Source: Larus michahellis
Taxonomy: Eukaryota; Chordata; Aves; Charadriiformes; Laridae
Direction: 5' to 3'
Assembly: GCF_964199755.1 (NCBI RefSeq)
Contig: NC_133917.1
Location: 5,337,967 to 5,401,966 of the forward strand
Length of the DNA stretch: 64,000 bases
Shown: piece after piece, positions 36,252 through 46,241 of the stretch
How the letters are laid out: each line of letters opens with the position of its first letter
Numbering within the stretch: the stretch's first letter is position 1
Program-made: the position numbers and the translations under genes
The notes under the pieces: model-generated
What the model was told of the DNA's origin: nothing
Database searches by the model: none
The model's input: only the letters and a program-made list of their open reading frames with translations

Positions 36252-37768
36252 TTTTGGAGAGCTGGGCTCGTCCGCAAAGGACCTCAGTTGGCTGAGCTAA
36301 TCGGTTTGGTATGCTGGCACGTGGCCACCCTTCCCAACCCGTTAATCAAGAGACTCGCTAATGCGATGGGCTGGCAACCTTCAGGCTCATAAAGCTAACC
36401 AGATTTTCTAACCTATATTTTTCAGAGCAGGGATTACTGGTGGGGAAAAAAAAGAACATATATATGTCCGGAAGTTCCCTTTGGGCTTGCTTTTAGCTTG
36501 GTGTTGATGCCCATTTAATTTAAAGCTGATGGGACTGAAGTTGCCACAAGAGGGAATCTAGAGTTTTCTACACTAGTTTGACATGCTTTGGTAAAATAAA
36601 AACTGACTTTGCTCCCTGATTGACAGCCGTCTTGGGGTAGGAGTGACCTGTCCTGATCTAGGCGAGAAGTAGGTGTCTTGGTCTGCGCTCCTCAGCCTTG
36701 CCAGCAGCGCTTCATCTGCACAGATGGTGCTTCTGGTAAAGATGATATTTTGGGAGGCACCTGTGGCCTTTTTGTTGGCTGAGCCTGGATGCTTTGCTGA
36801 GCCAAAGTGCTGAACGATGAGATAGCTAAAAGTACATGATCCCCTGGAGAGAAACCAGCCTGACTTGTAGAAGTCCAGGTCATCAGATGCCTGTTTGATG
36901 CTGGGCAGCGTTTAAATAACAAACCAAATCCCAGTTCTGCTGGTGTCGGTGGAAACATGTTCCAGAGGTGCCAGAGTAAGATGGGCATCCAGAGAACGAC
37001 GGGCAGGTGTTGAAGAGGACGAGCCGATTCCTTTCCACTGGTGTGTTATTGTGCCTAGATCTAGAGAGTTAATGAAAAGCTGGGGTTTATTATATCGTCT
37101 TTTTTTTTAGGCTAGGAGTCAGCATGCACATAATGCCACGTTCACCCCTAGCGCTTTGGTCACTCGAGAGGGTTGTGTCAGAGACGGAACCCGGACAATC
37201 TTGGCTCTGGTGCTTTTGTAGTTTATCTCTTGTTTCTGCTCTTCAGGGTATCGGAGAAGGGGAACTAAACCTCCTTACCCTCGCGGCCTTTAGCTGTCTC
37301 ACAGCCAGTGTCTGGGGACAGTATTCTTCCCAAAGAGGGTGAGTCTGGGGGTTTAATGGGTCTTTTCCATTCCTAATTGTGGTAATGGCAGTGACGGCAT
37401 TTTATTAGCCCCTGCAGCTACTGCGCCTACAGAACAGCGTGAGCTGAAGTACTTGCTTTCTTGGGACAAACTGGATTTATATCCCTCCGTGACTCATCGC
37501 ATAAAACCTTGAATGATTACAGAGATTTGGGCACGATCGAGGTGGCATGAAATGCTGAGATGCTGTAACATAAAAATTACGATAAAAGGGTGCTTTCTCT
37601 AGTGCCTACTAGGAAGAATAGGTATTTCCCATCCTGTGGAAGATACTCCTGTGTGGGTGGCTCTTGTTTGCCGTCAGCTCTACTATGCTGTGTCAACTCT
37701 CTTCCCCGAGATCCTAGAAGGTAATTGGAATTAAAAGGAGGATGCGACAGAATTAATTTCACATGCCT
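36252..37768. other. Intergenic region
   Basis: No gene or transposon recognised. The first 120 bases upstream of the TATA box hold a block (TAATCGGTTTGGTATG on +) loosely similar to the upstream block of the two genes to the right, possibly a shared control element. Confidence 0.5.
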
Positions 37769-37774
37769 TTTATT
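37769..37774 (-). other. Candidate poly(A) signal of the KRT75-like paralogue
   Basis: AATAAA on the - strand, about 175 bases after the stop codon at 37947. The flank (TTTTATTAGACAAA on +) recurs at 45933 after the KRT75-like gene, marking the two 3' ends as copies of each other. Confidence 0.65.
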
Positions 37775-37946
37775 AGACAAATACTGGGAAATGAAGATTT
37801 CAGAGAGTCAAGGAACGAAGAGGAGCATGGCATCTTTTATATAAATAAGGACAGACCGCCTTGGCTTCCAAATCTTTTGCAGGTAACACGGCAAGGATTG
37901 CACACAACACGAGGGGAAGGTTGGCGGACGGTGCTGGTGCGTGGCT

Positions 37947-40900
37947 TTAGTAACATCTCTTGGTTGAAGAGGTGGTGGAGACGTACTTCATGCTGGAACT
38001 GCTTCCACCGGCCAGGCATGACCCGGCTGTGCCTTGTCCACTTCCTGAGCTCAAGCCCATTCCTCCAGCGCAGACCCCACCTCCAACCCCACTGATGCCT
38101 CCGAAGCTGAGACCATTTCCACTTCCGTATCCCGTTCCTACAGCAGTTCTGGTCACAGCTGCAAGAGGAGAACACTCTCTTTAGAGGCATCCACAAACAG
38201 TGGGCTCCGAGTGGCAGGGAGACAAATGTAAAAGCTGCCAAACAATCTTTTAAAGTTACTTACAGATATTCACTGTGCCGGCACCTTCTCCAGAGAGCCT
38301 GTTAGGGAGCAAAAGGAGCCAGTAAGAATTCAAGGGGAACCCATGAACAGGAGCTGGTTGAAAAGGCAGGAGATTTTCCTTGAAATATTTTTGGTGGAAA
38401 TTAGAAAGTTTGTGCGAAAGGCTGCCATCTTCCCAAATAACTCATCTTCATGGGCAATTGTTTGCCTTTAAATGGGTTTCAGGTCTTCTGAACGTGGGAA
38501 GTCTAAACCTGACAAGGGTCTATGACTCCATTGCACCTCTAGAAATTGGGATATAAAACTGCCCCCACCTGCACTCCTCGCCCTCCAGCAGCTTCCTGTA
38601 GGTCGCGATCTCGATGTCCAGGGCCAGCTTGACGTTCATCAGCTCCTGGTACTCGCGCAGCTGCCGGGCCAGGTCGGCCTTGGCCTTCTGCAGGGCGGCC
38701 TCCAGCTCGGCCAGTTTGGCTCTGGCATCCTTGATGGCCATCTCCCCACGCTGCTCGGCATCTGCGATGGCCGTCTGCAAACTGGCGCACTGTGGAGCAA
38801 AAACAGTGGGTCCTGTTCCTTATCTAGATCACAGACCAGTTCTCTGTACCCTGAGGTCCTGATGCCTGGTCTAGATACAGAAGACTTTGGTTTAACATCT
38901 AGAGGTGTGATCTTAACAATCATTGAATCGATCCATGTTCTGAGCTGGGTCACAACCTGGATTTGATCTAACTCCACATCTCTTTACATCTCCTTAGATT
39001 TACTAATATTGTGTTAAGTTATTCGTAGTGACGTTGTTGCTCTGAGATGAATACTGTCGTATGCATTCCTGATCCAGCAGAGCTCACTGAGATGCATTTA
39101 TTTTTATTCCCTGGAGTTGGCTGGACAACCAAGAGGTTAGACCACTGCGAGAGTTCAGTTTTATGCCTTTACGTTGCTTTTTACCTGTTTCTTCACGCTG
39201 TCGATTTCAGAGCGCAGGCGCTGGACGTGGCGGTTGAGCTCGGAGATCTCCTGCTTGGTGTTACGGAGGTCGTCGCCGTGCCTGCCGGCCGTGGCCTGCA
39301 GCTCTTCGTACTGTCACAGAGAGAGGAACAAGCAGTTAAGGACAAGTCCACCGTTTTTGGAGTAATGAGGGTGCCTGAAAGCGTGAGTCCTCCCTGGAGC
39401 CCAGAGTGGCTGCTGCGCAAGATGGAATGTTTGGGAAGGCTTTCTTGGCAGAGTCAGACTTTATCTGTTCAAGACAAGATATGAAGATAACAACACGGAA
39501 ACCCCCAGTTTCTTCACCTTGGTCTGGTACCAGGACTCTGCTTCAGCCCGGCTTCTGTTGGCGATGTCCTCATAAAGGTAAAACATAGTGATTTTGGAGC
39601 CAAGCAGAGCGTGGGCATGTGGGTGTTTGCACTCAGAAGTATGTGTATGCTCTCAATCCCAAATTAGCACTTCCAGACTTGATAGGATTATTAAATCTGG
39701 ACATCCCGTGTTATAAAGGGGACATGGGGATTGGTGGGAGGGAGTGGGGGTTTTCCATCGCAGAAACTTTCTGGGCGCTCACCCTGCTCTGGTACCAGGA
39801 CTCGGCCTCCGCCCGGCTGCGGTTGGCGATGTCCTCGTACTGCGCTTTGACCTCTGCGATGATGCTGTCCATGTCCAGGCTGCGGTTGTTGTCCATGGTC
39901 AGGATGACAGCGGTGTCGGAGATCTGGGTCTGCATCTGAGAGAGCTCCTGCAAAAGCAGCGGGTATTTGGGTGAGTCGCGGGCTGGAGACACCAATGTTG
40001 CTCAGAGGGAGGAAACCCCCCAGGTTAGACCTGGGTGGACAAAGGGATTTTTCCAAGGCAGTTTCAGGCAGGATTAAGACAGCAGGTGATGTGGAAAAAA
40101 CATTGAATTATTTAGTGCAACAGAATGAGAAAAAAGTCAGTGCTGAGCCTCTGAAGTGGGAAAGGAAGGCAAGGACATCGGAAACTGGGAGAAGGACGTA
40201 AATGCTGGTGCTTACGGCTTCATAGAGGGCTCTGAGGAAATTGATCTCCTCCATAAGGGAGTCCAGCCTGGCTTGCAGCTCTGTCTTGTTCATGTAGGCA
40301 GCGTCCACCTCCTAGGAGAGGAAACACATCACAAAAATGAAGCGGTTTTCGGAGAAGCAGAGGAAAAGCTGACGAATGTTTTTCTTGCTACGCTTGTGCG
40401 GGGCTGGGAGGCACAGCGTGTGTGCACCCACCTTCTTCAGGATCACAAATTCGTTCTCGACAGCTGTGTGCTTGTTGATCTCCTCTTCGTATCTGCGGGA
40501 TGGAAATGGAGGGTTGGACTCGGTTTGTACAAAAGTTATTTCATATTTTCAGGACCAGACTTTTTTTTTTTTTTTTGTATGTAGATTTTTGTACCTTCAT
40601 CCCTATAATTGTCTGCCGGTGACTTTCGGTCATGGTGAGACCGATTATGTCTCATACTAAACTTGGCCTGGGCCTTACTCAGAAGATTATATCGGCAAAA
40701 AGGCCTTCTTTCGTTTGATCACACAAACGCAACAGTGAGCTGCAATCGCAGCCCACCTTGCCCTCCAGGCAAGACCACAAACGGATGGACTTACTTGTTC
40801 TTGAAGTCCTCGGCAAGGCTTTGCACCTTGTTCAGCTCCCCTCCCAAGTTCTCCTTGTCGGTCAGCAAGCTGTTCAGCTGCCTCCTGAGGGTGTTGATGT

Positions 40901-41887
40901 AGGTCTCGAAGAGGGGCTCGATGTTGTTTCTGACCGTTTTGTTCCCCTGTTCTTGCAGAAGGGCCCACTTGGTCTCCAGGACCTTGTTTTGTTGTTCAAG
41001 GAATCGGACCTGTGTAGAGAAAGGAGATGTTTCAGAAACTGTGATTTCAGGATGATTTTCCAAGAGAGGCAAAATACAATCCTGCAAGGATTCGCTTGCT
41101 GAAAGGTGGGAGCTCTCAGCCCTCGGGGAAGAGCTGACAATTTATATGGGTGAGAAAGTATTGCACATCTAATGTGAACATTCCTGCCCTCTTTGCAAAC
41201 TCTGTGTCACCATTTGCTCCCTGTTGACTGGTCTCGTCTCAGCATTAATGTGATGGATGAATGGTCTCCAACCTGGAACCCCTCGGGTTTTATTCCCAGG
41301 CTGCTGATGTTAGAAATTGCTGATAAAGATACAACTTGCCCTTGTTTGTGCTTCCCCACTGAAGAATCTACACAGCATAACCAAAGAATCTTATGTCTCA
41401 CCTTGTCAATGAAGGAGGCAAATTTGTTGTTGAGGGTTTGAATCTGATCCTTCTCATCCTTACGGATGCTCTGGATGTTGGGGTCAATCTCCAGGTTGAG
41501 AGGTTTCAGAAGGCTCTGGTTGACTGAGACTTCATGGATGCCCCCAGCAGGGAATCCAGGGCCACCCATGCCACCACCAAAGCCAAAGGCACCACCAGCT
41601 GCACCACCAAAGCCACAGGAGATCCCAGTGCCAGCACCAAAACCTGCAGGTCCGCAGAAGCCACCACCCCTTCCGGCCACGGAGATCCTCGTGCATCCAC
41701 CAAGACCATAGAGGCTCCTGCTTCCAAAACCTCCACCAAATCTTCCATACCCAGCGGCGGTACCGCAGGTTCCACCTTGGGGTGCAGTACGTGAGCAGAA
41801 GCTGGTGCTGCTGGCGTTTGGGATGAAGGCGGAAGCAGCGCTGAAGCCAGTTCTGCTCTGGTTCTTTGCAGCGCACTGGCGAGACAT
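37947..41887 (-). CDS. KRT75L: Type II keratin, KRT75-like paralogue (complete)
   Basis: Exons: 41402-41887, 40795-41009, 40432-40492, 40216-40311, 39783-39947, 39185-39310, 38569-38789, 38264-38298, 37947-38158; 538 codons. The head begins [20 protein letters not shown] and has six cysteines, twice as many as the neighbour at 46242-50698. It shares [19 protein letters not shown] with that neighbour just before the rod. The rod runs from about 144 to 456 with [16 protein letters not shown] and [12 protein letters not shown]. The tail starts [13 protein letters not shown] and stops early at SSTKRCY, where its sister reads STRRSYRS. The 165-bp exon 5 uses a donor giving YQSR instead of YQSK. 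Intron 5 carries a stray copy of part of exon 5 (39518-39571) within a tract copied from the neighbour. Exon 4 uses a TAG acceptor. In chicken, KRT75-like genes are known from scales, claws and feathers; that role is inferred here. The symbol is a group name, since the one-to-one orthologue cannot be settled by eye. Confidence 0.85.
39176..39571 (-). repeat. Near-identical tract shared with 47311-47706 (probable gene conversion)
   Basis: These 396 bases match 47311-47706 with only two differences that I could see and no gap. The tract covers the end of intron 6, all of exon 6, an intron 5 copy and the last 54 bases of an exon 5 copy. It stops abruptly at GCGATGTCCTC. Sequence beyond both ends is unrelated or far less alike, so this is a recent copy, not the general similarity of the paralogues. 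Confidence 0.88.
39518..39571 (-). pseudogene. Stray partial exon 5 inside intron 5
   Basis: The last 54 bases of an exon 5, encoding [18 protein letters not shown], followed by an intact GT donor. The gene already has its own full exon 5 at 39783-39947. It has no natural acceptor, because the copied tract ends within the exon. An AG inside the remnant would allow a 51-base in-frame exon if ever spliced in. I treat it as a non-functional relic. Confidence 0.75.
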
Positions 41888-41990
41888 GGCAGTTGATGTG
41901 AGCAGGGTGAGAGCTGAAGAAAGACTGAAGCGGCGAGGAAGGTGGATGAAGGCAGGAAGGCGAAGTTGTGCTCCCCCAGCCTGGGACTGG

Positions 41991-42002
41991 CCCTTTTATA
42001 CC
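41991..42002 (-). promoter_or_regulatory. TATA box of the KRT75-like paralogue
   Basis: GGTATAAAAGGG on the - strand about 105 bases before the ATG at 41887. Confidence 0.75.
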
Positions 42003-45000
42003 CTGACTAGCTGGGGATGGGTCTGGCGTGGGGCACATCTTACTGATTAACTGTGCTCGGCACACCCAGCAGCAGCGCAGACGGTGAGTTCACCATGAGC
42101 ACCAGCACCTACGAAGCACTCACAAAGTGCAGGAGTTGCATTTTTTTTTCTTTTTTTTTTTGTGACGGTCATGATCTGGCTGTTGAAATATCTGGGAAAA
42201 CACTAAATACTGCCTGCTCAACTCTCGCTCGCAGCCATCCCCTTCCCACTCCCTCTTTTCACCTCTGCAGGAGATGGTTCCTTGTGTTGGGCAAGCGCTC
42301 GCTCGTCTCTGTTTCGTGGATGAATCAATCCCTCTGTTGCGTAAAGGCACGTTATTTCGCAGTGCAGTGGTCCGAGGTCTGAGAAATCTGTTATTGCGGG
42401 TCTGTGTTTTCCTGCTGCTGTGGTTTTGAGTAAACCCCAGCGGGGCATCAGCTCCTCAGGCCCCAACTTGTCGGAAATTCTGGACTCTTGTTCTCATGCC
42501 CAAACAAGAGTCATTTAAACTGAAACTGATACAAGAGGGAGAAAGGGGTAATGGAGGGAAAGCCAGGATGGTGGTAGAGTGTTAGTGGACATCTCGGAAC
42601 ATCAGCTCTCAAAAACCAGCTGGGGAGCGGGAAGGACACGTAAGGTAGTTTGGGATTTTCAACTGGTATTTTCAGACCTTTTCTTTCTCTGAAACGTATC
42701 TACGTTTCATCCTGATTCAGACTGACAGCAAATGATGAAATGCCGGAATCTGACCTGGGAGGGAGTTACCGTTGGCTATGACGACGCAAAACCTGAGTTG
42801 GCGATTTCTCAGGGCTTCACCTTCTCAGATTTTTGGGCTGTTTCCTGACTCACGGGGTGACCTTGTCTCTACACGGCGTGAAGCCTGTTCCCAGGCTGTC
42901 CTCCCCATGCCCGTCATCCTTCCCCTCCGATATCTCTTGCTCACAAGGAAATTCAGTGCGTGGGATCTGGGCTTACGACATTGTTCACGGACAACTCCCT
43001 CTACTCTTATTCTGCGTAGCACCCAGGAAAGGTCAAATACCCCACACGGAGTACTGCGTGCAGCTCCGGAGTCCTCAGCACAGGAAGAACATGGACAAGT
43101 TGGAGCGGGGCCGGAGGAGGCCCCGGAGATGCTGGGAGGGCTGGAGCCCCTCTGCTGTGGGGACAGGCTGAGAGAGCTGGGGGGTTCAGCCTGGAGAAGA
43201 GAAGGCTCCAGGGAGACCTTCCAGCCCCTTCCAGTCCCTCAAGGGGCTCCAGGAAAGCTGGGGAGGGACTCTGGAGCAGGGAGGGGAGCCATGGGACGAG
43301 GGGGAAGGGTTTTACACTGAAAGGGGGAGATTGAGATGAGAGGTGGGGAAGAAATTCTTGGCTGTGAGGGGGGTGAGTCCCTGGCCCAGGTTGCCCAGAG
43401 AAGCTGTGGCTGCCCCATCCCTGGAGGGTTCAAGGCCAGGTTGGACGGGGCTTGGAGCAACCTGGGCTGGTGGGAGGTGTCCCTGCCCAGGGCAGGGGCT
43501 TGGAATGGGATGGTCTTTAAGATCTCTTCCAACCCAAACCATTGTGTGATTCTATGAAATAGTGCATTTCTCTGGTGAAAGACGTGTGCTGGCTCGACTC
43601 GCCCTGTGCATGGTGTGTGGTAGCACTGTGCACACGGGCACTTATCCCAGCGCAGGCAAGATGCTTGAAAGTCGCTCCCAGTGCCTTGTTTGGATGCCGA
43701 GGGATGGAGCTTCTTCTCTTGGGCCCTTCAGCCCTTTGGGTTGTCTCTCTTGTGGATGCCCGTGCCCAAGCTGAATATCTACTCGTCAGAGGAGGGAGCA
43801 GCCGCCCTGCAGAGCGCTGCTGGGAAGTCGTAGCTTTCCCCAGCCATTCACAAAGCGCGTGGAGGCACCAGGGTATGGAGCAGGCGTTCACAGATGCATC
43901 TTCCAAGTGCACACTTGTGCTTGCCCTTTCACACGCGGAGGCCGGGCAGTCAAGTGAGTTTGACCAGAAGGTCCCCAGAGGGTAATTTGCAGACGCCTGT
44001 CATCTCTTTTTGCCTTTCAGCTATGCTTTTTTTTTTCTTCTCTCTTTTCCTCTCTGTTCTTCTAACATTTCCATTACACATGCTGGAACGAAGCTAAAAT
44101 AACTGTTCTGGGAGTGTTTCAGCTACTGTGTGTTACAACAAGCAGCAGTTTTTAAGAGAAGGGAGCTTCTGTGACTCAGCTACCAACTGTCTGTCCTAAA
44201 GAACTCTGTAAAAACGTTATGGGTAGCAATTAGCAATCAGTTCCCTCCACACGTTGCAAATTCAAGCCCCTGAGTGCAAGCACCATTCATTTCATTAGGG
44301 CTAAGGCTTTAATCTGGGCTGTGCTAGAATTAATGAGGACTGTCCTCTCCCACTGAAACATAAGCCCCAGGTCATCCCTCATCTGTTTGACTTGTCCGGC
44401 AGGACTGGGTGCAGAAGGTGACGTACGTGGTGACCAGAGCCTTGCTGTGGCGCGAGGGCGGCTGTACGTGGGTCATGTATCCAGAGATGCGAACTTTTGC
44501 CAGGGTGGTTTTTTGTACCTTGCGTGAAAAGGGATGCCCTAGGAGAACAAACGTTCCGGCCCCAGCCCTTCCCATGCTAAATGAAGGGCTTTGTAATCTC
44601 GGTGTTATGACCCAGGTGTTGATGCAATGGATGGCATCCGTCTGACGTGCCTCTTGGCTATGTACGTTACAGCCTCTCTGGTTAGAGAGTGTGTTTGGCC
44701 AGCAGAGGGGAAGACCATGAGGAAGACATAGCCAAGCCTGCAGGTCTTTGGGAAGGAGATTTCCTGAGGGATGCAGAGAGGGACACGCAGAGTTGAGAGC
44801 ATCCTAGAAAATTATGGGAAACTGCTGGTCTCAAAGGACAATCTAAACAGTCTGTCGTTCAGGGACTGCTAGTTCCCCTCTGTTTCCCCATCTCCTCGAG
44901 TATCTTCCTCAGAGTGCTTCTCTACCTAGAACTTACTGAAAACATGGGGCGAGGGTGGGGGCTTTTTCTAATCACATCTATCTGTACAGCTCATCTGCCA

Positions 45001-45932
45001 GCAATGAGATCTGTCACCCTGTAGCTTTCAGCCACCTGATGCTCTGCTTTCACTTCTCAATTAATTTCTCCCGATTAGTCAGAACCACATCTGAAATTGC
45101 TATACCTCCTCTGGTTTTTCCTCCACCTTCTCAAAACAAGATCTTGTCTCCGATGTATTCTAGGAATGTGAGGAAACGTTGGATCTGGAAGACTTGCACT
45201 TTCCAATGGATATCCCATTGCATGTTTTTTATAGCTATTGGGTGAGCAACATCTCGTTCAACATAGTGCATGAATACCGATGGACCAGATCCTCCACCTG
45301 CTTGTAGTCAAAGGAGAGGGAACATCAGCATCGCGACCCAAGATGAACACCTAAACCAGCGTGGCCAGTGCTCTGAACAGGAGGAGAGTGTTTTCAACCC
45401 GCTCGGGCAGATGCTGCACTGCTGGCACCTGCACTTAGGTGAGGCAGCTCACGGTAAGCGGGGTTTTGAGATGGACTGATAGACTTGAACAAGTCGGGTG
45501 GTTGCTCTGACTCCCCTGGTAATTAGTTCCCTATTGTTGTAAGTTTATGCAGGTACATCACACGCTTGGCGCTGCCCTCTGCACTCCCTGGGAGCCGGGC
45601 TGTCGGGTGTTGTATGGGCTGGAAGCTGCAGAGTAGATGAATCTGAGACCTTTTCCCCTGTGCCCCGCTCCTGCCTTGGCGTGCCCCGTGTTTCGCTTCC
45701 AGGGGTTTGACTTGCACGGTGGGGAGAACATGGAAATCGTGGCAAACCTCCCGTCGGTGCTGCACCGTGCCCGTGTGTTTTGGAGAGATTCAAGAAACGT
45801 GAATGCGGAGCAGAAATCTGCGCCTTTAACTGGGCAGGGCCCTAGGAAAAGTGCTTGTTATCTGCATTTGCATTTGCTGTTCCATGTCTTTAATTAAAAG
45901 GTCCACACAATAGAATAAATTACATATGCATT
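42003..45932. other. Intergenic region with one CR1 copy
   Basis: The part next to the promoter (42010-42085) aligns with the region upstream of the KRT75-like gene (50845-50925). A CR1 copy lies at about 43040-43558. Poly-T or pyrimidine tracts occur at 42141-42162 and 44023-44066. No other gene, RNA or element recognised. Confidence 0.6.
43040..43558 (+). mobile_element. CR1 LINE 3' fragment
   Basis: On the + strand the 5' part matches the end of the CR1 polymerase frame (EYCVQLRSPQHRKNMDKLER, GLEPLCCGDRLRELG, in shifted frames). It is followed by the 3' untranslated part with CAGGTTGCCCAGAGAAGCTG and the terminus TCTTCCAACCCAAACCATTG, ATTCTATGAAAT. It is a degraded, 5'-truncated copy and seems to be a different subfamily from the copy at 13991-15320. 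Confidence 0.88.
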
Positions 45933-45938
45933 TTTATT
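45933..45938 (-). other. Candidate poly(A) signal of the KRT75-like gene
   Basis: AATAAA on the - strand about 305 bases beyond the stop codon at 46242, in a flank homologous to that of the sister gene at 37769. Confidence 0.6.
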
Positions 45939-46241
45939 AGACAAACACCAGAAAGTGAAGAGAGACAAACAGTCATGGGACACATTTTATATACAAAATC
46001 CGGCCAAAAAATGCTGAGCTGTAACAAGCAAGTTGCAAATTTAAACCAGCTGGACTCGTGTTCAATGGCAGAGCCCTACACAATGCGTGCTGGACAACAC
46101 AGCTGAGAGAGAGCTCCTAAAATATGAGGCTCCTGTGCAACGAGACATTGGGTTTAGGTGGCCCTCATTCTGTTGACCCCAACTATGCTTTAATAAAGGA
46201 CCAGTGTTTTCTGGCGAGTGAAGGTGTCTGAAAGGAGACTT

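Noticed and set aside
42772-43320. 182-codon + strand frame
   Set aside because: Its second half is CR1-derived; the first half has no recognisable content.
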